Assembly (NCBI GenBank): GCA_964534275.1
Contig: CAZHQG010000006.1
Span: forward strand, 1-64,000
Direction of reading: 5' to 3'
Source of the DNA: HRBIN30 sp964534275
GTDB lineage: Bacteria; Desulfobacterota; Binatia; HRBIN30
DNA: 64,000 nt
Shown here one piece after another: positions 1 to 8,613 of this stretch. The translations under genes and the position numbers were made by a program. The number at the start of each line of letters is the position of its first letter. Within the stretch, counting starts at the first letter, position 1. The notes under the pieces were generated by a model. The model searched no databases. It was not told where the DNA came from and saw only the letters and a list, made by a program, of their open reading frames with translations.

Positions 1-235
1 GTGTTTGTGGGTCGAGGAGTTGGTGTGTGCGTGAGTGTGGGAGTGTTCGTCGGGCGCGGAGTGGGTGTGTGGGTGAGCGTCGGGGTGTTCGAAGGCCGTG
101 GAGTGGGTGTGTGAGTCAGAGTTGGAGTATTCGTTGGGCGCGGAGTTGGTGTGTGAGTCAGGGTCGGGGTGTTTGTCGATCGTGGCGTTGGGGTATGGGT
201 AAGCGTGGGTGTGTTGGAGAGCGGCGGTTTGGGGG
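1..235 (-). repeat. In-frame 42-bp tandem repeats encoding Thr-Pro stalk, block A
   Basis: About five and a half units of 42 bp, imperfect and in frame, encode the 14-residue unit TNTPTLTHTPTPRP within the LamG protein. The block continues past the left edge. It forms a low-complexity, probably extended and possibly O-glycosylated stalk. Unit copies differ mostly at silent or conservative positions. Confidence 0.8.
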
Positions 236-2879
236 TATCCGTGGAGGTAGGCGTGGGAGTGGCTGTGCAAACAGCACCGGGGCAGGTGGCAAAAGCTGTG
301 GCGGTGGGCACAGGGGTTGGTCGGCACTTTCCGGCAGAGTCGGCCAAGAACAGGCTTTGAACCTCTTGCGCTGTTAGCTCCCGGTCGAACAGTTCCAGCT
401 CGTCGATGGCGAGTTCACAGCGGCCACCAGGAATACGAATTTCCCCGATGAGCATCGACAGGGGATTGGTGATGCTTCCTGAGGGCGGGGTGAAGGTTCC
501 TGCCTGGAGACCGTTGATGTAGAACGTTCCCGTGGCCGAGGCGCGGTTGACAGTGACCGCCACATGGACCCACGGGCCGGTGTTTGCCAGGGGGTTGGCA
601 CCTGTGGGCAGCGATGCAGAGCTGGTGAACGGGGAGCTGTTGAACTGGAACTTCAACAATCCGGTAGTGGGTGTGGGTTGTTCGACAAAGAACGAGAAGC
701 CGGTTTGCGTATTGGGGTCCCACTTATCCACGATGGGCGCGAGCCATCCCGGTCCACATGGCACGACACGGATCCAAGCATCGATGGAGAAGTCGCCGAC
801 GAAGTTGAGGTCTGGGCTGGATGGGACATCCACATAAGGCCCGAAGAAGTACAGGGCGCCGGCGCCGACCTTGCCTGGTACGGACTGAGGACCGCCACTG
901 CCCACCGGCCCGGGGATGGGCGTACCGATATCGCTGACCGTGGAGCTTGGGGGAACAGCGATGTCGTTGACTGCGGTGGCACCTACGGGCTCATCGAGGG
1001 GATACCAGGCAGTCATGCCTGTGGGTGTGGGAACGCAGGTGGGCGAAGCAGTTGGCGTGAGGGTGAGCGTAGGGGTGTCGGTAGGCTGAGCCGTGGCGGT
1101 CAGGCTCCAAGTTGGAGTCGCACTGGGCAGGGCTGTTGCCGTTGCAGTGTGCGTAAGTGTCGGAGTGTTCGTCGGGCGCGGAGTGGAGGTGTGAGTCGGA
1201 GTTGGAGTGTCCGTGGGGCGCGGAGTAGATGTGTGGGTCAGCGTCGGAGTGTTCGTGGGACTCGGAGTCGGCGTGCGGGTGAGACCGGGAGTGTTTGTCG
1301 GTCTTGGGGTCGGTGTAGACGTAAGCGTGCCCGTATTCGTGGGTTGCGCGGTGGCGGTGTCGATAACGGTTGGCGTGGAGGTCGGGCGCGACGGTACACA
1401 CTCGCAACCCGAGTCGTCCGGCTTTGGCATGCAAACGTCGCCAGGGTTGGGGCACGTCCCGCCACACATCTTCGGTGCAATGAAGTCGCATCCTGGGGTG
1501 GCACTGGGTGACGGCGTCGGCGTGCACGTGGGCGCTGGTTGGGGACAGCCGTTGAGGGCGTTCAGGACGGCGAGGATGATTTCGCTCACGTCGATGGTCA
1601 GGTCGTTGTTGGCATCGCCGGCGAGGCACGCGGACACGGGAATGTTCCCGAGTGCGATGTTCACCATGACGATGATTTCGTTGATCGTCACCACGCCGTC
1701 TCCGTTGCAGTCACCCGTGCACACGCTCGTGCACGGCGCCGCGGTGGGGCTCGCGGTCGCTGTAGGTGGTAGGGGGTCGATGGGGCGCGGCGTGGGTGTG
1801 GGTGTGGCCGGATCTCCGTCGATCGGCGGCGAGGGTTTTTGGATCAAGGTTGCCGTGGCCGGAATCGGTGTTTTCGGAGTCTTGGTTGCGGTCGCGGTTG
1901 GGGTGTTACCGTCCAGTGGCGGACTGGGAATGCTGATTTGCGTTGCCGTAGCTGCCAGTGTGGGCTTCGGGGTGTAGGTCCGAGTGGGGGTCGGCGTGGG
2001 AGGGTTCGGGGTGTTGCTTGGGGTCGGAGTGGGCGATGCCGCACTCGCGGGTTTGCACTTGCCTGCGCTCCCCGCTTGGTAGATGGCTGCGATTTCCGAC
2101 TGGCTGAGCGCTCGCTTGTAGAGGGAGAGTTCATCCAGCGCGAAAGCCCCTCCACCAGGCGGCACCCCAACCATAAGCGGTGCGGCATTGTTCAGATTGC
2201 CGCTGTACCATGTAGTTGCGGAGGCGGTGCTCACCTGTTGTCCATCGACGTAAAGCTGCGCGACATTTGCGGTACGGTCGACGACGACCGCAAAATGTTT
2301 CCACTGGGTGCTGGCGATCCACAGGTGCGGCGGTGGCAAGCTGTTCGTCCCGCTCTTCATGATACCGAGCGTTCCGTTCGTAAGAAGCAGGGCGTACCCA
2401 ACTTGCGTGCTGGCGTCACGCTTGTTGATGACGTAACCGATACTGGAGGACGTGTCCCAGCGCGACACCCAGCCTTCGATCGTGAAGTTGCCAGTGCCCA
2501 CGTCGAGGTCGGCTTGCGGTGGCGTTACTCCCTGGCCCGGGCTGCCTCCGCCATTGAACTGGCGTGCCCCGGCGACCATGCCGGCTACCGCCACGGAGTT
2601 TCCCGTCAGAGACAGGTTGTTGGGAAAGCCGGCAAGGTCTTGCGCCGTTGTTCCCGTGGATTCGTCGAAGGGCCACCACGCCACCAAGTCTGCCGGCGGG
2701 GGCACACAACTAGCCGTCGTTGCTGCAGCTTCTTCGCGCGGTCGAACATTTGCGGAAGCGTCTTGAGCCATTGCTCGGCCACAAGCCAAGGCGCAGGCAA
2801 ACACCGCACCGATGCGGAGCACACGCTTCGCCCAACCTTTGGATGCACGGTCCAAACGTGCTCTCGCCACCTTCGTCAT
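1..2879 (-). CDS. Secreted LamG / dockerin-type / Thr-Pro-rich repeat protein (3' end beyond window)
   Basis: One uninterrupted frame runs from an ATG at 2877-2879 to the left edge, giving about 959 codons with no stop. An AGGAGG ribosome site lies just upstream. The N-terminus is a signal peptide ending near AMA|QDA. The order is then: a LamG/concanavalin-like lectin domain (about residues 60-270, with DLVAWWPFDE and DELSLYKRAL); Thr-Pro linker; a duplicated dockerin-type EF-hand pair (GDCNGDGVVTINEI and GDANNDLTIDVSEI, about residues 385-445); a short Cys-rich segment; a Thr-Pro repeat block; a second LamG domain (about residues 620-830, MTAWYPLDEP); and a second Thr-Pro block at the edge. 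LamG domains usually bind glycans or proteins, and dockerin loops bind calcium. The protein is probably extracellular and stalked, and its ligand is unknown. Longer open frames on the other strand are GC-driven shadows of it. Confidence 0.85.
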   Translation of the reverse strand, partial: MTKVARARLDRASKGWAKRVLRIGAVFACALACGRAMAQDASANVRPREEAAATTASCVPPPADLVAWWPFDESTGTTAQDLAGFPNNLSLTGNSVAVAGMVAGARQFNGGGSPGQGVTPPQADLDVGTGNFTIEGWVSRWDTSSSIGYVINKRDASTQVGYALLLTNGTLGIMKSGTNSLPPPHLWIASTQWKHFAVVVDRTANVAQLYVDGQQVSTASATTWYSGNLNNAAPLMVGVPPGGGAFALDELSLYKRALSQSEIAAIYQAGSAGKCKPASAASPTPTPSNTPNPPTPTPTRTYTPKPTLAATATQISIPSPPLDGNTPTATATKTPKTPIPATATLIQKPSPPIDGDPATPTPTPRPIDPLPPTATASPTAAPCTSVCTGDCNGDGVVTINEIIVMVNIALGNIPVSACLAGDANNDLTIDVSEIILAVLNALNGCPQPAPTCTPTPSPSATPGCDFIAPKMCGGTCPNPGDVCMPKPDDSGCECVPSRPTSTPTVIDTATAQPTNTGTLTSTPTPRPTNTPGLTRTPTPSPTNTPTLTHTSTPRPTDTPTPTHTSTPRPTNTPTLTHTATATALPSATPTWSLTATAQPTDTPTLTLTPTASPTCVPTPTGMTAWYPLDEPVGATAVNDIAVPPSSTVSDIGTPIPGPVGSGGPQSVPGKVGAGALYFFGPYVDVPSSPDLNFVGDFSIDAWIRVVPCGPGWLAPIVDKWDPNTQTGFSFFVEQPTPTTGLLKFQFNSSPFTSSASLPTGANPLANTGPWVHVAVTVNRASATGTFYINGLQAGTFTPPSGSITNPLSMLIGEIRIPGGRCELAIDELELFDRELTAQEVQSLFLADSAGKCRPTPVPTATAFATCPGAVCTATPTPTSTDTPKPPLSNTPTLTHTPTPRSTNTPTLTHTPTPRPTNTPTLTHTPTPRPSNTPTLTHTPTPRPTNTPTLTHTPTPRPTN
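1140..1345 (-). repeat. In-frame 42-bp tandem repeats encoding Thr-Pro stalk, block B
   Basis: A second, more diverged set of about four to five units of the same 42-bp repeat sits between the dockerin pair and the second LamG domain. Its period and phase match block A, so the two blocks probably arose from one repeat by duplication around a LamG domain. Confidence 0.7.
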
Positions 2880-3095
2880 CACCTCCTCCTGCCGCCAGAA
2901 CTGGCCTGCTGGTGCCTCAGCGCGTCACCCGTGCAGTGCCGATGTCGCGATGAGCTGCCTCGCCACCGTCCGGCTCCAGTGCCCCAAGAGCGTTACTCGC
3001 GTGGAACGGCCGAGTCAACGCACAAACTGTCAACCAGGCACACAACGGGGCGGATCGCGCCAGAGAAGGCTCGTTCCGTCGCTCCGGCTCGCTGG

Positions 3096-3124
3096 TTGAC
3101 CGTGCCGCCTGGCTCTGGTACAAG
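3096..3124 (+). promoter_or_regulatory. Candidate sigma70-type promoter for the FG-GAP lipoprotein gene
   Basis: TTGACC (3096-3101) and TACAAG (3119-3124) are separated by 17 bases, with a TG one base before the -10 box. It lies in the 341-bp divergent gap (2880-3220) between the LamG gene and the lipoprotein gene. The leader to the ATG at 3221 would be about 90 bases. Nothing else is recognised in the gap apart from the two ribosome sites. Confidence 0.35.
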
Positions 3125-3220
3125 CGCGCGACCCTTGTGGAAAGGGGAGCGAATCCCCAAGTGGATGACGGTCAGCCGCAAAGAGGGGGCGGCAACCTCG
3201 GGGGAGTGAGGAGTAGGTAG

Positions 3221-4873
3221 ATGAGGAAAGCGAGTAAAGTTCTGGCAGCGGTGGTCCTTCCAGCTTGTGCGTTGTTGGCGGGCTGTCCGGCGCAAAAGCC
3301 GCGTGCCGCAAAAGAGTCGACGCCTCCAGGAATGAAGATTCCACAATACGTATCCGCCCGCGCCGGCCTACCGAACGGCAAAATTTGGAAGAGTCAGATC
3401 GCCTTCGGCGACATCAACAACGACGGCTTTGCCGACCTTGGGGCCGTCTCGCGTTTGGCCGACGGGCCGTGGATCTGGGCTGGCGACGGGAAGGGCAATT
3501 GGACCGACGCATCGGCTGGTCTTCCACGCGAAGCATTTTGTGGCGGGGGCATGGATTTCGGCGACGTGAATCGCGACGGGCACATGGACGTGGCGATTGC
3601 CGACCATTGTAAAGGTGTGTTTGTATTTCTCGGCGACGGCACCGGTCGGTGGAAATCGGCCTCGGCAGGCTTGCCCACGATCGGCTGTGAGGACGTGGCT
3701 TTCGGGGACTTCAACAAAGATGGGTGCCTCGATTTGGTTACCGTGGCGGCCTCGGAAGAAGGGGTGCGCGTATTCACGGGCAATTGCAAAGGTGTCTGGC
3801 GTGAAAGCTCGACCGGCTTGGCGCACACCGAGTGGGGGAACTCGGTCACGGTGGCGGACATGAACGGCGACGGAAACCTGGATATTGTCGCCGCGTACTC
3901 GGCTGGCCCGCGTGTGTGGCTTGGCGATGGTCGTGGCAACTGGCAAGAGGCCTCCGCAGGATTGCCGGCACCAGAAGTCCACGGCCTCTTTTGGGGCATT
4001 GCCGTGGGAGACATCAACGGCGACGGGCGGCCCGACGTGGTGGCCACCGACCAATCCCGCGGCCCGCAAGTGTACTTGCAAACGGACGCAGGTGGGTACG
4101 TGGCAACGGATTCTCGCCAGTGCGTGGGCGGAGCCAACGACGGTTTGTTTTGTCAATCCTCGGCAGACTGCCCCGGAGGCACCTGTGCGACCCACGTGTG
4201 CAAAGGGGTTTGTGTCAAAGGTGCGCGCGGGAACGCTTGTTTCACGGATGACGACTGCGAGGACCCCTCGCCGCCTCGACCGGGCCGCGAGCCGGAGGAG
4301 CCCAAATGCGACGTGCCGAAAAACTTAGGTCAGGCGTGCAATCCGGAGGGGAACCCAGCCCAGTGTGTTCCAGGCACCTGTTCTGCGGTGCAAAACGGAC
4401 ACGGTTTACCATTGATGAATGCCCTCGGAATTGCAGTGGGAGACATGAACAACGACGGGAAGGCCGACCTGGTTGTAGCCGGCAAGACCAACACCCGAGA
4501 AATTGGCGGGGTGTATGGAGTGTTCGTGTTCCTTGGCGATGGCAAGGGGAACTTCACGATGGTGCCGGAGTCGGCGGGCTTGCCTCATACAGGCCGGGAG
4601 CGCACCTGGGGGGTTGGCTTGGCGGACATCGACCGCGATGGCGTGCTCGACATCGGTGTGGCCTTTGGTGACGTGCTGCCGCCAACGTTCCGCTCGGGCG
4701 ATTTGGTCAAAAAGCCCGCCAAAAAAGCGGAGAAGAAGCCTGGCTTTTTTGGGCGCCTGTTCGGGGGAAAAGCAGAAGAGAAAGCGCCGTCGACAGCTCC
4801 CACGGAGGCGCCAAAACCCCCGGAACGAGGATTTTTCGGCTCGATCGAAGTGTGGCGAGGGCAATTGCCGTAA
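3221..4873 (+). CDS. FG-GAP/VCBS beta-propeller-type lipoprotein
   Basis: 550 residues. The signal peptide ends in a lipobox LAGC with the acylated Cys at 22, so the protein should be lipid-anchored at the envelope. About seven repeats of the form GDINNDGFADL / GDVNRDGHMDV / GDFNKDGCLDL follow, typical of FG-GAP/VCBS calcium-binding blades of an integrin-like propeller. The propeller is interrupted at about residues 300-395 by a Cys-rich insert. The C-terminus is Lys/Pro-rich and contains two FFG motifs. A GGAG site lies just upstream of the start. A strong terminator follows, so the gene is probably monocistronic. Function is unknown; adhesion or protein interaction is usual for the fold. 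Confidence 0.85.
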   Translation: MRKASKVLAAVVLPACALLAGCPAQKPRAAKESTPPGMKIPQYVSARAGLPNGKIWKSQIAFGDINNDGFADLGAVSRLADGPWIWAGDGKGNWTDASAGLPREAFCGGGMDFGDVNRDGHMDVAIADHCKGVFVFLGDGTGRWKSASAGLPTIGCEDVAFGDFNKDGCLDLVTVAASEEGVRVFTGNCKGVWRESSTGLAHTEWGNSVTVADMNGDGNLDIVAAYSAGPRVWLGDGRGNWQEASAGLPAPEVHGLFWGIAVGDINGDGRPDVVATDQSRGPQVYLQTDAGGYVATDSRQCVGGANDGLFCQSSADCPGGTCATHVCKGVCVKGARGNACFTDDDCEDPSPPRPGREPEEPKCDVPKNLGQACNPEGNPAQCVPGTCSAVQNGHGLPLMNALGIAVGDMNNDGKADLVVAGKTNTREIGGVYGVFVFLGDGKGNFTMVPESAGLPHTGRERTWGVGLADIDRDGVLDIGVAFGDVLPPTFRSGDLVKKPAKKAEKKPGFFGRLFGGKAEEKAPSTAPTEAPKPPERGFFGSIEVWRGQLP

Positions 4874-4901
4874 CGGCCTCGTGAGCGCTGCACGAGTGCA
4901 C

Positions 4902-4940
4902 AGGGGCTTCAGGCGCGTCCTGAAGCCCCTTTTTGTTTTG
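4902..4940 (+). terminator. Rho-independent terminator after the FG-GAP lipoprotein gene
   Basis: A perfect 12-bp stem (4902-4913 paired with 4919-4930) with a 5-base CGCGT loop is followed directly by a T-rich tract (TTTTGTTTT). It lies 28 bases after the stop codon. Confidence 0.9.
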
Positions 4941-5026
4941 CGGTTCGGCCCGAGATGCCGCGACGGTTGCTGCTGTTGCACGCGGTGCAGTTGCGTGCCG
5001 CCGGCGCTGTGAGATGATGGCGGATC

Positions 5027-6760
5027 ATGAAGCGCCTCTGGAGTTATGCGGGCAGGTACTGGCAGCGATACGTTTGGGGCGCCCTGTGTTTGGTTGCCAC
5101 GGCCACGTTGGCAATGGCGGTGCCGTATTTGATGAAACGTGCTGTGGATGCCGCCACGGCCGGACAATTGGCCCTGGTGGGTCAGTTTGCGCTTGCCATT
5201 GTCGTGATCGCTGGGGTGCAAGCAGTGGTACGGATCTTCTCCCGCGCGCTCATTTTCAACGCGGGGCGCGACGTCGAGTACGATTTGCGCAACGATTTGT
5301 TCGCTCATTTGCTCACACTCCCCCAGGCTTACTACCGGCGCCATTCCACGGGCGACCTGATGTCGCGACTGGTCAATGACGTCACCGCCGTACGGATGGT
5401 TCTTGGGGTGGGAATCCTGAACCTGATCAACACGCCTCTTTACTACGCATACGGCCTCACGATCATGTGGCAACTGAATCCGCGGCTCACGGTGCTGGCG
5501 TTGTCGCCTTACCCGCTCCTGTTCCTCGCGGTGAAGGTTCTCAGCCGCCGCCTGATGGAGGGCACGTTGCGCGTGCAGGAGGGACTGGCAGAACTCTCTA
5601 CGCGCGTGCAGGAAAACGTGAGTGGCGTTCAGGTGGTGCGCGCGCACGCCGCGGAAACCGTGGAGCTCGAACGCTTCCGGCAAGCAAACCAGCGCTTTCA
5701 AGAAGTGAGCGTCGATCTCGCGCGCGTACGTGGCCGCCTGTTTCCGCTGATGCGGATGGCGGCAGGACTCGGTTCGCTTGTGGTCCTATGGTACGGAGGA
5801 CACTTGGTCATCCGCCAGCAGCTCAGCATGGGCGATCTGGTGGCATTTCTGGGCTACTTGAACCTGTTGGCATGGCCGACCATGGCCCTCGGCTGGATCC
5901 TTTCGGTGTTTCAACGCGGCCGCGCGGCAATGCAGCGGCTCGAAGAGGTGTTCGCCACCGAGCCAGCGATTGCCGATGCCCCGCGAGCCCGCGCACTGCA
6001 ACGCATTGCTGGCGAGATCGAGTTTCGGAACGTGACGTTCGCCTACCCAGGACGAGAGCGCAGCCCAGCGTTGCGGAACATCGATTTGCGGGTGCCTGCA
6101 GGACAGTGGGTCGCAATCGTCGGGCGCACCGGCGCGGGCAAATCCACGCTCGCCGCTTTGTTGGCGCGCTTGTGGGACCCGACCAGCGGTGCGGTGTATT
6201 TGGACGGGCACGATTTGCGCGAGCTGAAGCTTGCGCATGTGCGCCAAGGAGTGCGCGTGGTGCCCCAGGATCCATTTCTGTTCTCCGCCACGGTTCGAGA
6301 GAACATCGCATTTGGGGTCGACCACGCCACGGAAAGCGATATTCTTCATGCTGCGTCGCTGGCGGGATTGGACGGCGACTTGCAACGCCTGCCGCTGGGC
6401 CTCGATACATTAGTGGGGGAGCGGGGGGTGTTGCTGTCTGGCGGGCAGAAACAACGGGTCGCTCTTGCGCGCGCCTTGCTGTGTCCTGCGCCCGTGCTCG
6501 TCCTCGACGACCCGTTGGCTAGTGTCGATGCGGAAACGGAGCGGCGTGTTCTGGAGCGGCTCGCCCCGGTGTTGCGCAGCCGAACCACGGTATGGATCTC
6601 CCATCGCATCTCGAGCGTGCAACATGCCGACCGGATTGTGGTCCTCGAGCGCGGAGAAATTGTCGAAGCCGGTACGCACCGGCAACTCTTAGCTCGCGGT
6701 GGCGTGTACGCAGCGTTGTTTCGCCAACAACGCATCGAAGAGGAGCTGGCGGCCATATGA
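5027..6760 (+). CDS. ABC transporter, fused permease/ATPase, half 1 of a heterodimer
   Basis: 577 residues with the type IV ABC exporter plan: an N-terminal six-helix membrane domain (about 1-310) and a C-terminal nucleotide-binding domain. Walker A is GRTGAGKS near residue 366, the signature is LSGGQKQR near 470, Walker B is VLVLDDP, and the switch His is in ISHRISS near 523. Walker B ends DDP where the catalytic Glu would be expected, so this half may carry the degenerate ATP site, as in heterodimeric exporters of the MdlA/TM287 type. The stop overlaps the next gene's start (ATGA), so the halves are translationally coupled. The substrate is not apparent; lipids or drugs are usual for the family. 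Confidence 0.9.
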   Translation: MKRLWSYAGRYWQRYVWGALCLVATATLAMAVPYLMKRAVDAATAGQLALVGQFALAIVVIAGVQAVVRIFSRALIFNAGRDVEYDLRNDLFAHLLTLPQAYYRRHSTGDLMSRLVNDVTAVRMVLGVGILNLINTPLYYAYGLTIMWQLNPRLTVLALSPYPLLFLAVKVLSRRLMEGTLRVQEGLAELSTRVQENVSGVQVVRAHAAETVELERFRQANQRFQEVSVDLARVRGRLFPLMRMAAGLGSLVVLWYGGHLVIRQQLSMGDLVAFLGYLNLLAWPTMALGWILSVFQRGRAAMQRLEEVFATEPAIADAPRARALQRIAGEIEFRNVTFAYPGRERSPALRNIDLRVPAGQWVAIVGRTGAGKSTLAALLARLWDPTSGAVYLDGHDLRELKLAHVRQGVRVVPQDPFLFSATVRENIAFGVDHATESDILHAASLAGLDGDLQRLPLGLDTLVGERGVLLSGGQKQRVALARALLCPAPVLVLDDPLASVDAETERRVLERLAPVLRSRTTVWISHRISSVQHADRIVVLERGEIVEAGTHRQLLARGGVYAALFRQQRIEEELAAI

Positions 6761-8601
6761 AGGCGCGGCTCGGGTTACCCAAAGGAAACCAACCAGCCGA
6801 CGCTGCTTTGCCCGCGGCGGACGCCACCACCGACGTGCGGTTGCTTTTTCGGCTTTGGCGGTTCGTCCGCCCCTACCGCTGGTTGTTTGCTGCGGCCATG
6901 GCCACCTTGCCAATCGCCACCGGTTTCTCCTTGTTGCAGCCGTACTTGCTCAAACTTGCCATCGACCGGTACGTCGCCACCGGTGTCGAGCCGGGGCTCT
7001 TCCACATGGGGCTCGCGTACTTTTTTACCCTGCTCGGTGAGGCTGTGTTTCTGTACCTCGAGTACTACTTCACCATGGCAATGGCGCAAAAGAGCTTGGG
7101 CGATTTGCGGCTCGAGCTGTTCCGCCATTTGCAAACGCTCGACATCACGTACTTCGAGCGCAATCCAGTGGGGCGAGTGGTCACGCGGCTCACGACTGAC
7201 ATCGACGTGATCAACGAAATGTTTTCTGCGGGCGTGATGACGGTGTTGGTCGATGCTCTCACGTTGCTCGGCATCGTTGCGATCTTGGTGTGGATCGATT
7301 GGCGACTCGCTTTGGTGAGCCTTGCAGTGGTTCCGGTGTTGGTAGCAATCGTGAATGTGTTCCGAGTGCGCGCTCGCACGAGTTATCGTTTGATCCGCGA
7401 ACGAGTGGCACGCCTGAACGCGTACTTGCAAGAAGCTGTGTCTGGGATGGCCGTCATCCAGTTGTTTGGGCGGGAGCGCAAAGCTTGGCAGGAGTTCGAT
7501 GCGCGCAACGATGCGCACCGTGTAGCCAACCATTGGTCCAATATTTACGAGGCAGCGTTGTTTTCCCTCGTCGAAGCTGTCGGCAGCATCTCCTTTGCCG
7601 CCATCGTTTGGTACGGGGGTGGTCAGGTCGTACAAGGAGTGCTGGCATTTGGCACCTTGGTGGCCTTCCTCGAGTATGTGCAGAGGTTCTTTGCGCCCAT
7701 CCGCGACTTTTCCAGCAAGTACGCCGTCATGCAGTCGGCGATGTCTGCAACCGAGCGGATTTTCGAATTGTTGGATACGCCGCCCGGGCAGTCGCGGCCA
7801 ATGGCGGCGCCAGGCGTGGTGCCGCGACTGCGTCGCGGACAGGTGGAATTGCGCCATGTTTGGTTTGCGTATCGCGACGAGCAGTGGGTGCTTCGCGATC
7901 TGTCGTTCGCTGTGCGTCCCGGAGAGCGGGTTGCCATTGTTGGAGCCACCGGGTCTGGAAAAACCACCATCGTGAAACTCTTGCAGCGCTTTTACGAACC
8001 ACAACGAGGAACGGTTCTGGTCGAAGGACTCGATACGCGCCAATGGGATCCGCAGGCGTTGCGCCGGCATGTCGGCGTCGTCTCGCAAGACGTGTTTTTG
8101 TTTTCCGGGACCGTGGCGGAAAACATTGCCTTGGGTCGGCCGGATCTCAGCCGCGCGCAGATCCAAGCCATTGCCGAGGCGATGCACGTGGATCGCTTTG
8201 TCCGGCAACTGCCTCGCGGGTACGACGAACTCTTAGGGGAACGCGGAGCGAACCTGTCGGCGGGGCAACGCCAGCTTCTCGCCTACGCACGGGCCCTGGC
8301 GCAAAACCCGGAAATTTTGGTGCTCGACGAGGCGACCTCGGCCATCGACCCGCAAACCGAAGCGCTGGTCGAGGACGCAGTCGAGCAACTGGTGCGCGGG
8401 CGCACGGTCATCGTGATCGCGCACCGACTGGCGACCGTCGAACGGGCCGACCGGATTCTGGTGTTGCATCGGGGCGAGTTGCGCGAGGAAGGAACGCACG
8501 CCGAGTTGCTTGCGCGCGGTGGGCTCTACGCGCGTTTGCACGAGTGGCAAAACGCGCTGGCGGCGTTGGACCAACCGCTGGCGACGGGCGGCTCGGGGTA
8601 A
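6757..8601 (+). CDS. ABC transporter, fused permease/ATPase, half 2 of a heterodimer
   Basis: 614 residues from the ATG that overlaps the previous stop; a longer upstream extension of the frame is antiparallel to no homology and is not used. The membrane domain (about 35-345) is followed by an ATPase domain with Walker A GATGSGKT near residue 395, signature LSAGQRQ near 500, and Walker B ending in an intact LVLDEATSAID. The catalytic Glu is therefore present, complementing the DDP-type partner. The pair fits MdlB/TM288-like subunits that pump lipids or hydrophobic compounds across the inner membrane. It ends 12 bases from the convergent permease gene. Confidence 0.9.
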   Translation: MKARLGLPKGNQPADAALPAADATTDVRLLFRLWRFVRPYRWLFAAAMATLPIATGFSLLQPYLLKLAIDRYVATGVEPGLFHMGLAYFFTLLGEAVFLYLEYYFTMAMAQKSLGDLRLELFRHLQTLDITYFERNPVGRVVTRLTTDIDVINEMFSAGVMTVLVDALTLLGIVAILVWIDWRLALVSLAVVPVLVAIVNVFRVRARTSYRLIRERVARLNAYLQEAVSGMAVIQLFGRERKAWQEFDARNDAHRVANHWSNIYEAALFSLVEAVGSISFAAIVWYGGGQVVQGVLAFGTLVAFLEYVQRFFAPIRDFSSKYAVMQSAMSATERIFELLDTPPGQSRPMAAPGVVPRLRRGQVELRHVWFAYRDEQWVLRDLSFAVRPGERVAIVGATGSGKTTIVKLLQRFYEPQRGTVLVEGLDTRQWDPQALRRHVGVVSQDVFLFSGTVAENIALGRPDLSRAQIQAIAEAMHVDRFVRQLPRGYDELLGERGANLSAGQRQLLAYARALAQNPEILVLDEATSAIDPQTEALVEDAVEQLVRGRTVIVIAHRLATVERADRILVLHRGELREEGTHAELLARGGLYARLHEWQNALAALDQPLATGGSG

Positions 8602-8613
8602 ACGTCGGGCCCG

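Noticed and set aside
1..1345. CRISPR-like spaced repeats
   Set aside because: Units are contiguous, in-frame, coding and imperfect, with no spacers.
564..3209. Long plus-strand open frames opposite the LamG/Thr-Pro protein
   Set aside because: They are Arg/Gly/Cys-rich or read Val-Gly repeats, which is the complement of Thr-Pro codons; none has a ribosome site or family motif, whereas the minus strand reads as clear LamG, EF-hand and signal peptide.
4406..5701. Minus-strand open frame of 431 codons
   Set aside because: It crosses a strong terminator and lies antisense to two well-supported genes; composition is His/Arg/Gln-rich as expected for a shadow.
6775..8208. Minus-strand open frame of 477 codons inside the ABC exporter
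   Set aside because: Antisense shadow of a conserved ABC gene without motifs.
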